The notes: generated by a model not told the origin, from the letters alone. 64,000 nt of DNA from Hymenobacter armeniacus (GCF_014699055.1 NZ_JACXAC010000002.1:310001-374000); one strand, 5' to 3'; counted from the stretch's first letter, positions 41,088-50,264 are shown. Made by a program: numbers and translations.

Positions 41088-42500
41088 TTATTCTTTTATG
41101 AGCTGCCGCGAAATCAGCACGCCGTCTACATTTATCAGCAACGTATAGGTGCCGGCGGCCCGCACGCCCAGGTCTTCGGGGCGCAGCTGGTACTGGTAGC
41201 GGCCGGGCGCTTGGCGGTTATAGCGCAGCGTTTTGATGGTGCGGCCGGCGGCGTCGTGCAGGGTGAGCACCACCGGCGCCGTGCGCGGCAGGGTGTAGTT
41301 CAGGTTCAGCAGGTCGCCCACCGGGTTGGGGTAAGTTTCCACCTCGTACTCGGCCGTGGCCGAGGCCATGCGCACGGCCGTAGCGGTGCGGTTGATAAAC
41401 CAGTTCACGGTGTAGGTGTGCTGGGCGGCGTGGGTGCTGCGGCGGGTGAGGGCGGTGGTGTCCGTCACGGTGGCGCGCACCACGTGGCTGCCCACGGGCA
41501 GCTGGCTCAGGGCCACGTTGGCCGTGGTGGCGTTGCGGGCCCCGATGGCGGTGCCGTCCAGCGTCCAGGTCACTTTCAGGGTGTTGGGCAAGGGCTGGAG
41601 CAGCGTCAGCGCAAACGCCAGGTTCTGGGTGGGCGCGTTGATGTTAAGCGCGGTGGGGGAATACGCCTGCAGCGGCGAAACCAGGGTGTGAATTTTCTCC
41701 ACGAACGCCTCGCGGCACACTGCGCAAAACGGGTAATTGGGGCCCAGGTATTGCATTTTGCAGCCGGCGTGGGGCTTCTTCCAACTGGGGTCGGTGGAGT
41801 GCGAGATGATGCCGATGCCGTTGAAGCCCATCCACGGGGCCCAGCGCACGGTGGTGGGGGAGGTGGTTTGGGTCATGTTGGCCGTTTCGCGGGCGTACTG
41901 CGGCCCGGCCCAGTACTCATCCGACAGGCCGGCGAACGAGTGGCCGATTTCGTGCACCATGATTTCGGTGGCGCTGGCGTTGGCCGAAGCCGTGGCCCAG
42001 GTGCCGCCCGAGCCGCCGTATTCGGCGTGGTTCACCAGCACAAACACCTGGTCGTAGCGCGGGAAACTACTGGCCAGCACCGTGCCAATGGCGGCATTGG
42101 CCTGCGGCACCAGCAGGCGGTGAATGCCCGCGTAGTCAAACGTGCTGTTGAAATAAGTACTGGCCGTGAAGGCCGGCGTGCTGGCGCAATCGGGCGCCGT
42201 GCGCGGGTGCGTGCTGCCGCTCTGCATCGACGGCACTTTGATGGCAAAGGCGTTGAAATACGGCCGATACTCCTGAAAAGGCGTTTGCCCGAAGAAGCTG
42301 GTCAGCACTTGGTTCACCCGGCTCAGAAACAGCGGCATCTCGCTGGCCTGGTAGCCATCGGGCACGAAAACCAGGTTGATGCGCTTCGTGAGCGGGCCGG
42401 TTTTTATCAACGTATCCACCGGGAAAGTCTGGGCGGCCAGCGGGGAGGTTAGGCCGGCACCAAGCAGCACCAGCAGCAAAAGGGTAGCGAGTTTCTTCAT
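41088..42500 (-). CDS. M64 (IgA-peptidase-like) secreted metalloprotease with T9SS domain
   Basis: 470 residues. The signal peptide starts MKKLATLLLLVLLGAGLTSP with cleavage near AAQ. VDTLIKTGPLTKRINLVFVP opens the M64 domain, and the zinc site is HEIGHSFAGLSDEY with H183, E184, H187 and D194. The C-terminal 80 residues (VETYPNPVGDLLNLNYTLPR to AGTYTLLINVDGVLI) form a type A T9SS sorting domain. Relatives include the Clostridium ramosum IgA protease family, but Bacteroidota members have no known immunoglobulin target. It follows the lipoprotein gene by 11 bases and is probably co-transcribed. Confidence 0.92.
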   Translation of the reverse strand: MKKLATLLLLVLLGAGLTSPLAAQTFPVDTLIKTGPLTKRINLVFVPDGYQASEMPLFLSRVNQVLTSFFGQTPFQEYRPYFNAFAIKVPSMQSGSTHPRTAPDCASTPAFTASTYFNSTFDYAGIHRLLVPQANAAIGTVLASSFPRYDQVFVLVNHAEYGGSGGTWATASANASATEIMVHEIGHSFAGLSDEYWAGPQYARETANMTQTTSPTTVRWAPWMGFNGIGIISHSTDPSWKKPHAGCKMQYLGPNYPFCAVCREAFVEKIHTLVSPLQAYSPTALNINAPTQNLAFALTLLQPLPNTLKVTWTLDGTAIGARNATTANVALSQLPVGSHVVRATVTDTTALTRRSTHAAQHTYTVNWFINRTATAVRMASATAEYEVETYPNPVGDLLNLNYTLPRTAPVVLTLHDAAGRTIKTLRYNRQAPGRYQYQLRPEDLGVRAAGTYTLLINVDGVLISRQLIKE

Positions 42501-42511
42501 GGGGCAGGCGC

Positions 42512-43009
42512 TTAGGATTTGCGAGGAATGGGGATTTCGGTGAGCAGGTTGGTTTTGCCGTCCACCACTTCTTCGAGGCGGATGGCGGTGGCGGTGGGCC
42601 GCAGGGCCAGGCGCACAAATAGCTCGGCCGTGGGCACCACCACCTCGCTGCGCTGAAAGGTGCGCTGGTCGTCGGCCACGTGCTCCACGCTGCGCCGCAA
42701 GGGGTGCGCCACCCGCACCTGCGCCAGCGGCTGGCCCTGGCCGTTGAGCTGCGACACGCGCACGTTGTTGGGCACGTCGGCGTCGGGGTCCGGCGCTTTC
42801 AGGTCGCCGGGCACGGCCTGGGCCTGCAGCACCTGCACCTGGGTGCCGGCCGGGGCAGCCGTGAGGCGGCAGCTCAGAAACAGCAGCTGCGGGGCGGGGA
42901 CGCTTGCTTCCGCCGCCACCGGCTGATATGCCGCCGCCGGCCGCCGGGCGCATCCCAGAAAGCCGGCCAGCAGCAGGCCACAGCCAATCATGCAGAACAA
43001 AGGGCGCAT
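42512..43009 (-). CDS. Small lipoprotein upstream of the M64 protease
   Basis: 165 residues. Lipoprotein signal with lipobox AGFLGC and C20. The mature part is predicted mostly beta and contains LLFLSCRLTAAPAGTQVQVL and SEVVVPTAELFVRLALRP; I do not recognise the family. Gene pairs of a small lipoprotein and an M64 peptidase are common in Cytophagales, so it may help folding or surface retention of the protease (inference). A -7-like TATATTTA sits 4 nt before the ATG. Confidence 0.7.
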   Translation of the reverse strand: MRPLFCMIGCGLLLAGFLGCARRPAAAYQPVAAEASVPAPQLLFLSCRLTAAPAGTQVQVLQAQAVPGDLKAPDPDADVPNNVRVSQLNGQGQPLAQVRVAHPLRRSVEHVADDQRTFQRSEVVVPTAELFVRLALRPTATAIRLEEVVDGKTNLLTEIPIPRKS

Positions 43010-43013
43010 GGTG

Positions 43014-43021
43014 TAAATATA
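43014..43021 (-). promoter_or_regulatory. -7 element abutting the lipoprotein start
   Basis: Minus-strand TATATTTA, then CACC and the ATG. This is the same geometry as at 5421, 47040 and 58502, so the mRNA is probably leaderless. Confidence 0.5.
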
Positions 43022-43243
43022 GACTTTAAATAATAGTCAGTTGGCTTATTTGCGCGGGCTCGCGGGCAATGCCTTATCGGGGCCAGGGCGCTTTTGGCGC
43101 GTTGAAGCTGGTTTGTGCACCGTGTGTACTGCTCCGGTATTGATTCTATTACAAATATTGTATAAATTGAATATAAACGCGCCGCTTTCCGCTTCAATCC
43201 GCAGGGCTTCTATGGTGAAAACCCCCCCTTACTCCGAGTGCTT

Positions 43244-44701
43244 ATGCGACGACTAGGTTACTTGCTGTTGGCCTTGTTGCTGACGTTGGTAACCGCCGGC
43301 CCAGCCCGGCCGGTCGCGCCCGTTGCACCTGCCCGGCCACCGGCCGGAGGCAGCAGTAGCCGCGCGGCGTCCGACTCGTTGGCCGACCGCATTGAGGCCT
43401 TGTTGCTCGACACTGTAGCCACGCCCGGCCACCGCCTTCTGCAGTGGCACGACTTGCGCGGCACGCGCGACTTCTACCAGCGGCGGGCCGGCGCCCCGGC
43501 CTGGTGCGAAGCCTCCCGCCTCAACGCCCAGGGGCAAGCCGCCGTGGCCCTGCTGCTCGGCGCCGAGGACTACGGCTTGCAGCCGGTGAATTACCACGGC
43601 CCCGCGCTGCAGGCGCTGGCTTCGGCGCTGAATTCCCCCGTGCCTGCAGCCCGCCGCGCCGCCCTGCAGGCGCGCCTCGAAGTGCTGCTCACCGACGGCC
43701 TGCTGCGCTTTGCGCGCCACCTGCGCCGGGGCCAGCTGCGCGAGTTCACGCCGTCGCCGCTCGAAGCCGCCGATTCGGCGTTTGTGCCGGCGGCCTGGCT
43801 AGCCCGGGCCCTCGCCGCGCCCGATTTTGTGCCCGTCCTGCTGCGCTGCCAGCCCGCGCACCGCGAGTACCGGCAGCTGCAGCAGGCGCTGGCCCACTGG
43901 CGCCGGCAGCCCTGGGGGCGCGACTCGGCCCGCATCAGGCGCGCCCAGCAACTGGCCCTCACGCTGGAGCGCTGGCGCTGGCAGCCCATTGCCGATACCG
44001 GCTACGTGCTGGTCAACCTGCCGGCCTACACCCTGGAAGTGGTGCACCGCGACAGCGTGCTGCAAACCCACCGCCTCGTCATCGGCAAGCCCGAAAGCCC
44101 CACGCCCACGTTCAGCAGCCGCTTGCGGGTGTTCACGCTGGCGCCCGAGTGGCGCGTGCCCTACAGCATTGCCACGGAAGAGATTTTGCCCCGCCTGCGC
44201 CACAGCCCGCGTTATGCCGCGCGGCACCGGTTCCTGATTTATGACGCGCAGGGCCAGCCCGTAGACGCCACGGCCGTGGACTGGTGGGACGTGAACAAGA
44301 AGCGGTTTCGCTACACCATTCGGCAGCGTTCGGGGCCGGGCAACGCCCTGGGGTCGGTCATTTTTCGCTTTCCGAATCCCTACCAGGTTTACCTGCACGC
44401 CACCTACGACGCGCACGACTTCAAGCGGCCCTACCGCGCGCTGGGCCACGGCTGCATTCGCATGGAGCACCCGCTGCAGCTGGCGGCCTACCTGCTGCGC
44501 GACGCCGACAGCCTGCGGGCCACCCTGCCCACCGAGGCCGCGCTGGCCGCTGCGCCCGTGCCGCGCCGCATCACGGCCCCGCGCGCAATGCCGCTGCACG
44601 TGCGCTACGCCACCTGCGCGGTGGTGGCGGGCCGCCTGCGCTTCTACCCCGACGTGTACCAGCAGGACGAGGCCCTGCGGCGGCAACTTTTTGGGCGTTG
44701 A
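43244..44701 (+). CDS. L,D-transpeptidase, YcbB/LdtD-like
   Basis: 485 residues. N-terminal signal anchor (MRRLGYLLLALLLTLVTAG), a helical region with RAGAPAWCEASRLNAQGQAA and LLGAEDYGLQPVNYHGPALQ (the YcbB scaffold and peptidoglycan-binding-like part), then the YkuD catalytic domain. The active-site motif is GHGCIRMEHP with C404 and H402; VLVNLPAYTLEVV opens the domain. It forms 3-3 crosslinks or attaches proteins to peptidoglycan in the periplasm. The ATG at 43244 is chosen over a GTG at 43238. The 234-base gap upstream is AT-rich and holds a dyad TACAA-ATA-TTGTA at 43150-43162. Confidence 0.9.
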   Translation: MRRLGYLLLALLLTLVTAGPARPVAPVAPARPPAGGSSSRAASDSLADRIEALLLDTVATPGHRLLQWHDLRGTRDFYQRRAGAPAWCEASRLNAQGQAAVALLLGAEDYGLQPVNYHGPALQALASALNSPVPAARRAALQARLEVLLTDGLLRFARHLRRGQLREFTPSPLEAADSAFVPAAWLARALAAPDFVPVLLRCQPAHREYRQLQQALAHWRRQPWGRDSARIRRAQQLALTLERWRWQPIADTGYVLVNLPAYTLEVVHRDSVLQTHRLVIGKPESPTPTFSSRLRVFTLAPEWRVPYSIATEEILPRLRHSPRYAARHRFLIYDAQGQPVDATAVDWWDVNKKRFRYTIRQRSGPGNALGSVIFRFPNPYQVYLHATYDAHDFKRPYRALGHGCIRMEHPLQLAAYLLRDADSLRATLPTEAALAAAPVPRRITAPRAMPLHVRYATCAVVAGRLRFYPDVYQQDEALRRQLFGR

Positions 44702-44762
44702 AGACGAGTTTACTGGGGTGGCCCGGGGCCATGTCTCTCGCACCCGTTAGCTTCGTTCCCTT

Positions 44763-45668
44763 ATGCTCTCCCATCCGCACGAAGTTTTTCTCGAAGTGGC
44801 CCAGCGCCTCAGCTTCACCAAGGCCAGCCAGACCTTGTTCATCAGCCAGTCGGCGGTGAGCAAGCAGGTGAAGGCGCTGGAGGAGCACTACAAAACCGGC
44901 CTGTTTGAGCGCCTGGGCAGCAGCATTCAGCTCACCCCGGCCGGCCTCAAGCTCTACCAGAAATTGCTGCAGGCCAAGCAGCTGCAGCAGGAGCTGCACC
45001 AGGAAATGAGCGCGCTGAGCACCGACTTTGCGCCCAGCATGCATTTGCTCATCGGGGCCAGCACCACCATTTCGCTGTATGTGCTGCCGCCGGTGGTGTC
45101 GGCCTACCTGCGCCTGCACCCCAACCGCCAGCTCAGCCTCAAAAACCGCAATTCCGACAACATTCTGCGGGCCCTGCTCGACCACGAAATTGAGTTGGGC
45201 ATCATCGAAGGCATTCACAAGGTGAGCCACGTGACGTACACGCCCCTGCTCACCGACGACGTGGTGGCCGTGTGCGCCGCCAACAACCCGCTCGAGCACC
45301 GCATCCTCGAAGTGCACGACCTGCTCAGCACGCCGCTGGCCCTGCGCGAGGCCGGCTCCGGCACCCTGGCCGTGCTGGAAGAAGCCCTGGCGCAGCACCG
45401 CATCAAGCTGGCCGCGCTGCCGGTGCGCGTGCGCCTGGGCGGCACCGAAGCCCTCAAAAACTTCGTGCGCGTCGACAACTGCCTGGCCTTCCTGCCCCGC
45501 CAGGCCGTGCTGAAGGAGTTGGCTTCGGGCGAGTTTTCGGAAGTGAAAATCAATAACTTTCCGCTCAAGCGGGAGTTCAATTTCATCCAGCGCAAAGGCA
45601 CTGAGAACAACGCGCCGTACCGGGACTTCCTCCTTTTTACTAAGCGCTATTATTCCGGGAAGGCATAG
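44763..45668 (+). CDS. LysR-family transcriptional regulator
   Basis: 301 residues, standard LysR length. The N-terminal winged helix-turn-helix is in FLEVAQRLSFTKASQTLFIS with SQSAVSKQVKALEEHYKTGL. The effector domain starts near residue 90 (MHLLIGASTTISLYVLPPVV) and includes EAGSGTLAVLEEAL. It precedes the threonine-synthase gene on the same strand by 63 bases and may regulate it. A -7-like TAGCTTCG (44748-44755) lies 7 nt before the start. Effector unknown. Confidence 0.93.
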   Translation: MLSHPHEVFLEVAQRLSFTKASQTLFISQSAVSKQVKALEEHYKTGLFERLGSSIQLTPAGLKLYQKLLQAKQLQQELHQEMSALSTDFAPSMHLLIGASTTISLYVLPPVVSAYLRLHPNRQLSLKNRNSDNILRALLDHEIELGIIEGIHKVSHVTYTPLLTDDVVAVCAANNPLEHRILEVHDLLSTPLALREAGSGTLAVLEEALAQHRIKLAALPVRVRLGGTEALKNFVRVDNCLAFLPRQAVLKELASGEFSEVKINNFPLKREFNFIQRKGTENNAPYRDFLLFTKRYYSGKA

Positions 45669-45720
45669 GCTATTCCAAAAGCCCATCCCAAAAAGGCATA
45701 CCCCGGCCGGGCCACTCCCG

Positions 45721-45727
45721 TACTTTG
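45721..45727 (+). promoter_or_regulatory. -7-like element before threonine synthase
   Basis: TACTTTG, one base shorter than TAnnTTTG, then CCCC and ATG. It is another member of the start-abutting class and is less certain because of the spacing. Confidence 0.35.
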
Positions 45728-45731
45728 CCCC

Positions 45732-46934
45732 ATGAAAATGGTGGCCCTCGAATCTCCTTCCCGCCTTAGCACCCTGCATTGCTCGGCGTGTGGCGCTGCT
45801 TACTCGGCGTTTGAATTGCAGCGCGTGTCGGCCTGCTGCAACGTGCCCCTGGTGGCCGATTACGACTTGTTTGAGCCGCTGGGCCGCGACATCATCGACC
45901 GGGCCGACCCTTCGATGTGGCGCTACGGCGCCCTGCTGCCCCTGCTCAACCCCGACCACAAGGTGACCCTGGGCGAGGGCTTCACCCCCCTGCTGCGCTT
46001 GCCGCGCTTGGCCGCGCGCCACGAGCTGTCCTCGCTTCTGCTGAAGGACGAGGGCCAAAATCCCACCGGTTCGTTTAAGGCGCGCGGCCTGAGCATGGCC
46101 GTGTCCAAGGCCAAAGAGCTGGGCGTGGACGGCTGCATCATCCCCACGGCCGGCAACGCCGGAGTGGCCATGGCCGCCTACTGTGCCCGCGCCGGCCTCA
46201 AGGCCGTGGTAGTGATGCCCCGCCACACGCCCCAGGCCTTCAAGGAAGAATGCTACTGGTACGGGGCCGAGGTGGAGCTGGTCGACGGCCTCATCAGCGA
46301 CTGCGGCGCCCGGGTGCGCCAGCGCAACGCCGACGGTGCCCTGCTCGACATTTCGACCCTGAAAGAGCCTTACCGCCTCGAAGGCAAGAAAACCATGGGC
46401 TACGAAATTGCCGAGCAGCTCAACTGGAGCCTGCCCGACGTGCTGCTGTACCCCGCCGGCGGCGGCACCGGCCTCATCGGCATCTGGAAAGCGTTTCAGG
46501 AAATGAAGGCTCTGGGCTGGCTCGCGCCCGAAACCCGCCTGCCGCGCATGGTGGCCGTGCAAGCCAAAAACTGCTGCCCCCTGCTCGAAACCTACGCCGG
46601 CCGGCAGGCCAACTGCCACGCCTACCACGGCAGCCCCACGCTGGCCAACGGCTTGGCCGTGCCGCACCCCCTGGGCGAGGCCATGATGCTGCGCGTGCTG
46701 CGCGAATCGAACGGCACGGTGGTGAGCATCAGCGAAGAAGACATGCTGGCCGGCATGCGCGACCTGGGCCAGCAGGAAGGCCTTTTCGTGGCGCCCGAAG
46801 GCGCGGCCGTGTGGATGGCCGCCCGCAAGCTGCTCGGCACCGGCTGGCTGCACCCCGACGAAACCGTGCTGCTCCTGAACACCGGCAACGGCCAGAAATA
46901 CATGGACAACGTGGCCGGCCGGGCATTCAACTAG
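45732..46934 (+). CDS. thrC: Threonine synthase, PLP-dependent
   Basis: 400 residues, fold type II PLP enzyme. An N-terminal zinc-ribbon-like part (CSACG at 17-21, CC at 35-36) is typical of one threonine-synthase class. PLP lysine K116 lies in GQNPTGSFKARGL; IIPTAGNAGVAMAAYCARAG and the glycine loop YPAGGGTGLIG bind cofactor phosphate. It converts O-phosphohomoserine to threonine in that family. A diaminopropionate- or serine-type role is possible because the gene is outside a thr operon and next to a LysR regulator. Confidence 0.85.
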   Translation: MKMVALESPSRLSTLHCSACGAAYSAFELQRVSACCNVPLVADYDLFEPLGRDIIDRADPSMWRYGALLPLLNPDHKVTLGEGFTPLLRLPRLAARHELSSLLLKDEGQNPTGSFKARGLSMAVSKAKELGVDGCIIPTAGNAGVAMAAYCARAGLKAVVVMPRHTPQAFKEECYWYGAEVELVDGLISDCGARVRQRNADGALLDISTLKEPYRLEGKKTMGYEIAEQLNWSLPDVLLYPAGGGTGLIGIWKAFQEMKALGWLAPETRLPRMVAVQAKNCCPLLETYAGRQANCHAYHGSPTLANGLAVPHPLGEAMMLRVLRESNGTVVSISEEDMLAGMRDLGQQEGLFVAPEGAAVWMAARKLLGTGWLHPDETVLLLNTGNGQKYMDNVAGRAFN

Positions 46935-46949
46935 CGGCCCGCATTGAGC

Positions 46950-46982
46950 GAAGAACGTCATGCAGCGCGCAGCAAAGCATGA
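46950..46982. repeat. Degenerate REP B remnant
   Basis: GAAGAACGTCATGCAGCGCG followed by CAGCAAAGCATGA resembles one half of the REP B at 54306 with small gaps. No partner half is visible nearby. Confidence 0.4.
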
Positions 46983-47000
46983 CCATGCCCTGTTCGGAGT

Positions 47001-47052
47001 TGGCGCAAAGGTATTGCCGGGCTACCCGCAGCCTGGCAATACCTTTGCGCCA
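47001..47052. repeat. Long inverted repeat across promoter and start codon
   Basis: TGGCGCAAAGGTATTGCC (47001-47018) is perfectly complementary to GGCAATACCTTTGCGCCA (47035-47052). Three further base pairs follow after one mismatch, giving a stem of about 22 bp with an 8-base loop. The right arm contains the -7 box and the A of the start codon of the next gene. Confidence 0.9.
47040..47047 (+). promoter_or_regulatory. -7 element of the GT4/deacetylase gene
   Basis: TACCTTTG, a perfect match, followed by CGCC and the ATG at 47052. The mirror copy on the minus strand lies at 47006-47013. Confidence 0.6.
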
Positions 47053-48908
47053 TGCGCATTCTCCACGTTCTTTCGGCTGAGTTTTTTGCGGGCTCCGTGG
47101 CCTATGCCGTGCAGCTGGCCGAAGCGCACCGTGCCCAGGGGCACCGCGTCTGGCTGGTATCGGACGCCGCCCAGCTGCCCACGGGCGCCACGCTGGTGCC
47201 GGCGCCCATCAGCAACCGCCGCTACGGCCAGCGCCTGCGCAATGCCCGGCTTATCCGCCGGCTCATTCAGGCCGAAGACATCCAGGTAGTGCACGCCCAC
47301 TCGCGGGCGGCCAGCTGGGTGAGCCACCTGGCTCTGCGCGGCCTGAAAGTGCCGCTGGTGAGCACCGTGCACGGCCGCCAGCACTTGCACGCCTCCACTT
47401 CGCTTTTCGACATCTACGGCGACAAAGTCATTGCCATTTGCGGCAACCTGCGGGAACACCTGGTGGCCGAAGTGAAAATGGCTGCGGCTAAAATCGTGGA
47501 AATCCCCAACGGGGTGGCGTTTGGAAATGAAAAGGCGCCTGGCGTGGCGGTTTCATCGGCCACGGGTCCTCCCTCCGAGCTGAGAATCGCATTCATCGGG
47601 CGCTTCAACGGCGGCAAGGGCGAGCGGGCAGCGGCCCTGCTGCAGCAGGTGTTTCCGGTGCTGCTGCGCGAGCTGCCGGCGCTGCGCGTGGCGCTCATCG
47701 GCGGCGAGCTGGAGCACCTGCCCGAAGCCGGAAAAACAGCCCTGGCGCAGCTGCAGGCCGAGTTTGGTGAGCGGGTGGAAGTTGTTGGGTTCACCCGCGA
47801 CGTGCCCGGCTGGCTGGCGCGCACTACGCTGGTCATCGGGGCGGGCCGGGTGGCCATAGAGGCGCTGGGCGCGGGCCGGGCGGTGCTGGCCCTGGGCGAA
47901 GCCACCTTCGAGGGCCTAGTGACTGAAGCCACGTTCGGCGCGGCCGCGGCTTCCAACTTTGGCGACATCTCGGCCCGGCAGGCACCGTCGGCGGTAGATT
48001 TTTCGGCGGTGCTGGCCGCGGCGTGGGGCTACCTGCAGGCGCCGCAGCCCGTGACAGCCGCCCTGCAGCAGCAGGTGCGGGCGCATTACGACCTGCCCAC
48101 CGTGTCGGCTCGGGTGCTCGAAATCTATCAGGTGGCCCGTATGCGCAAAGCCGTTCCGGCCTTCATCCCGGTGCTGATGTACCACAAAATTCCGGACGCG
48201 CCGCTGGCCACCAAACACCAGATTTACGTCACCAAAGACAACTTTGCGAAGCACTTGGCTTATTTCAAGGCCCGTAAGCTCACGCCCATCACCTTCGCCG
48301 ACTACCTCAGCTTTGCCGCCGGCGAGCGGCCGCTGAGCGAGTTTCCGGCCCGCCCCATCGTCCTCACCTTCGACGACGGCTACACGGACAACTACACCAA
48401 CCTGCTGCCCCTCATGCAGCAGTACGGCTACCGCGGCGTGCTCTATCTGCTCGGCGACTTCGACGTGCGCTATAACCAATGGGACCTGGCCGCCGACCCC
48501 ACCGAGCCGCGCTCCGACATCATGGACCGGGCGCAAAAAGAGGCCTTCGTGGCCGCGGGCTGGGAAATCGGGGCGCACACCATGTCGCACCCCCGCCTTA
48601 CCACGCTGCCGCTGCCCGAAGCTGCGCAGGAGATAGCGCGTAGCAAAGCCGCCCTGGAAACCGCCCTGCACACCAGCGTCGTGAGCTTCGCCTATCCCTA
48701 CGGCGACCTCAATGAGCCCGTGAAAGAAACGGTGCGCGCCGCCGGTTTCGCCCTGGGCGTAGCCACCGACACCGGCGGGCTCACCATTGAAGACGACCGC
48801 ATGCAGGTGTTCCGCATCAACATGTTCCCGAACGAGTCGACCAGCAGCCTGTTCAAAAAAACGTCGGCCTGGTACCGCAAATACTACCGCTGGAAACGCG
48901 GCAAGTAA
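47052..48908 (+). CDS. Glycosyltransferase family 4 / polysaccharide deacetylase fusion
   Basis: 618 residues in two domains. Residues 1 to about 365 form a GT-B glycosyltransferase (MRILHVLSAEFFAGSVAYAV, HAHSRAASWVSHLAL, AFIGRFNGGKG), in which the usual ExxxxxG region reads AGRVAIEALGAGRAVLAL. Residues about 370-618 are a CE4 NodB domain: VLMYHKIPD, TFDDGYTDN (D441/D442) and HTMSHPRL (H509, H513). The protein could extend and deacetylate a surface glycan. No membrane segment is visible. The two-enzyme fusion is uncommon. Its -7 box is 4 nt before ATG and sits in a long inverted repeat. Confidence 0.9.
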   Translation: MRILHVLSAEFFAGSVAYAVQLAEAHRAQGHRVWLVSDAAQLPTGATLVPAPISNRRYGQRLRNARLIRRLIQAEDIQVVHAHSRAASWVSHLALRGLKVPLVSTVHGRQHLHASTSLFDIYGDKVIAICGNLREHLVAEVKMAAAKIVEIPNGVAFGNEKAPGVAVSSATGPPSELRIAFIGRFNGGKGERAAALLQQVFPVLLRELPALRVALIGGELEHLPEAGKTALAQLQAEFGERVEVVGFTRDVPGWLARTTLVIGAGRVAIEALGAGRAVLALGEATFEGLVTEATFGAAAASNFGDISARQAPSAVDFSAVLAAAWGYLQAPQPVTAALQQQVRAHYDLPTVSARVLEIYQVARMRKAVPAFIPVLMYHKIPDAPLATKHQIYVTKDNFAKHLAYFKARKLTPITFADYLSFAAGERPLSEFPARPIVLTFDDGYTDNYTNLLPLMQQYGYRGVLYLLGDFDVRYNQWDLAADPTEPRSDIMDRAQKEAFVAAGWEIGAHTMSHPRLTTLPLPEAAQEIARSKAALETALHTSVVSFAYPYGDLNEPVKETVRAAGFALGVATDTGGLTIEDDRMQVFRINMFPNESTSSLFKKTSAWYRKYYRWKRGK

Positions 48909-48916
48909 TGTTTCAT

Positions 48917-49035
48917 TTGAACGACGTAGGGGCGGGGCTTGCCCCCGCCCGGTCGGCAGAACCGATTCAACGATTCCGTTCAACGATTCTGTTTAATAAC
49001 CGGGCGGGGGCAAGCCCCGCCCCTACGTCGTTCAA
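48917..49035. repeat. REP D pair
   Basis: TTGAACGACGTAGGGGCGGG... (48917-48953) and its perfect 37-base inverse (48999-49035). The outer ends share GTTGAACGAC with the inner ends of REP A. It lies between the convergent deacetylase-fusion and TPR genes. Confidence 0.9.
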
Positions 49036-49055
49036 CAGCCCCCTGCCCCCGGCCA

Positions 49056-50264
49056 CTACCGCAGGGCAAAAACCCATGTGTAGGCCAGCGTACCAATGAG
49101 AAAGGCGCCGAACGCCACGCCGTCGCCGCCCAGGCCCAGTACTTCCAGCGCCACGCCTAGCACGCCCACCGCGGCCAGCCCTAAGCCAGCCCAGCGAGAG
49201 CGTTGCCAGGCCAGTGTGCCCGCCGGCAGCCGCCAGGTGCCCGCCAGCGGAAACAGCAGCCCCAGCGCCACCATGCCCAGCGTGCTGGTGCCCGGTACGG
49301 TTGGCGCCGCCAGCCGCCCGGCCAGTGCGCCCGCCGCCACCGCCAGCAAACCCAGAAACTGGTTGGAGTGCCGCGTCTGCCGCTCGCTCAGGGCCAGCCG
49401 GCCGTAGGCACTCACGCGCAGCAGGCTCTCAAAAATGACGTCGGCGAACCAACTCAGGAACACAAACAGCAGGTACACCGGCAGCAGCACCCGCACAAAG
49501 CGCACCACCACCCAGGCGCCCAGAAACAAGCCGCGCCGTGCGCCCTCGCTCAGCGTGCCCGACCAGTACACAAACCGCATGAACGTGCGGTACACCCAGT
49601 AGCGGGCCTTCAGCGCCTCCACCAGGCCCTCGCGGGCAAAGTCTGATTCGGGGTCGAGGCGTAGGGCTTCGCGGAAGTGCTCCAGGGCTTCTTTGGGGCG
49701 GTTGGTTTCGAGGGCCACCCAGCCGGCCTGGGCCTGGGTGGTGCTGCTACTGGCCGCATAGCTCAGGGCCGAGCGGGCGGCGGTGCCGGCTTCGTCGGGG
49801 CGGCCCTGGCGGGCCAGGGCGCGGGCGTGCAGGCCGTGTAGGCCCGCGTGCTCGGCGTCGAGGCCGAGGCCGGTTTGGGCGGCTTGCAGGGCGGCCTGCC
49901 ACTGGCCGCTTTGCAGGCGCAGCTGGCCCAGTAGGTGGTAGTAGTCGGCGTCGTTGGGGTCGAGGGCCAGAGCGTCGTTGATGGCGGCTAGGGCCTCCTC
50001 GGACCGGTGTCGGCGGTTCTCAATCAGGGCCAGGGCGTAGAACGCGAAGTCGTATTCGGGCGCAAGGTGAATGGCCAACTCGGCTTCGGACTGCGCTTCG
50101 GCTAGCTGCTCCTGCTCCAGCAGGCACACGGCCAGTAGGGCGTGGGCCACCGGGTCGTGCGGGTCCTGCGCCAGTTGGCGGCGCAGCTCCTGGGCGGCGT
50201 GGGCGTGCCGGTGCTGGCTCAGCAGCAATTGCACGCGGGGGAGGTAGTCGGTAGCGTTTTCCAA
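49056..50264 (-). CDS. TPR membrane protein (gene 4 of AAA+/TPR operon)
   Basis: About 402 residues from a TTG at 50264; a GTG at 50363 is possible. TPR motifs fill the first 230 residues (HAAQELRRQLAQDPHDPVAH, AINDALALDPNDADYYHLLG, ALEHFREALRLDPES). After a charged linker come about five membrane segments (LFLGAWVVVRFVRVLLPVYL, FLGLLAVAAGALAGRLA, GVAFGAFLIGTLAYTWVFAL). A -7-like TATATTCG at 50325-50332 supports the shorter start. The architecture, cytoplasmic TPR array plus C-terminal membrane anchor, repeats in the next two genes. Function unknown. Confidence 0.75.
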   Translation of the reverse strand: MENATDYLPRVQLLLSQHRHAHAAQELRRQLAQDPHDPVAHALLAVCLLEQEQLAEAQSEAELAIHLAPEYDFAFYALALIENRRHRSEEALAAINDALALDPNDADYYHLLGQLRLQSGQWQAALQAAQTGLGLDAEHAGLHGLHARALARQGRPDEAGTAARSALSYAASSSTTQAQAGWVALETNRPKEALEHFREALRLDPESDFAREGLVEALKARYWVYRTFMRFVYWSGTLSEGARRGLFLGAWVVVRFVRVLLPVYLLFVFLSWFADVIFESLLRVSAYGRLALSERQTRHSNQFLGLLAVAAGALAGRLAAPTVPGTSTLGMVALGLLFPLAGTWRLPAGTLAWQRSRWAGLGLAAVGVLGVALEVLGLGGDGVAFGAFLIGTLAYTWVFALR

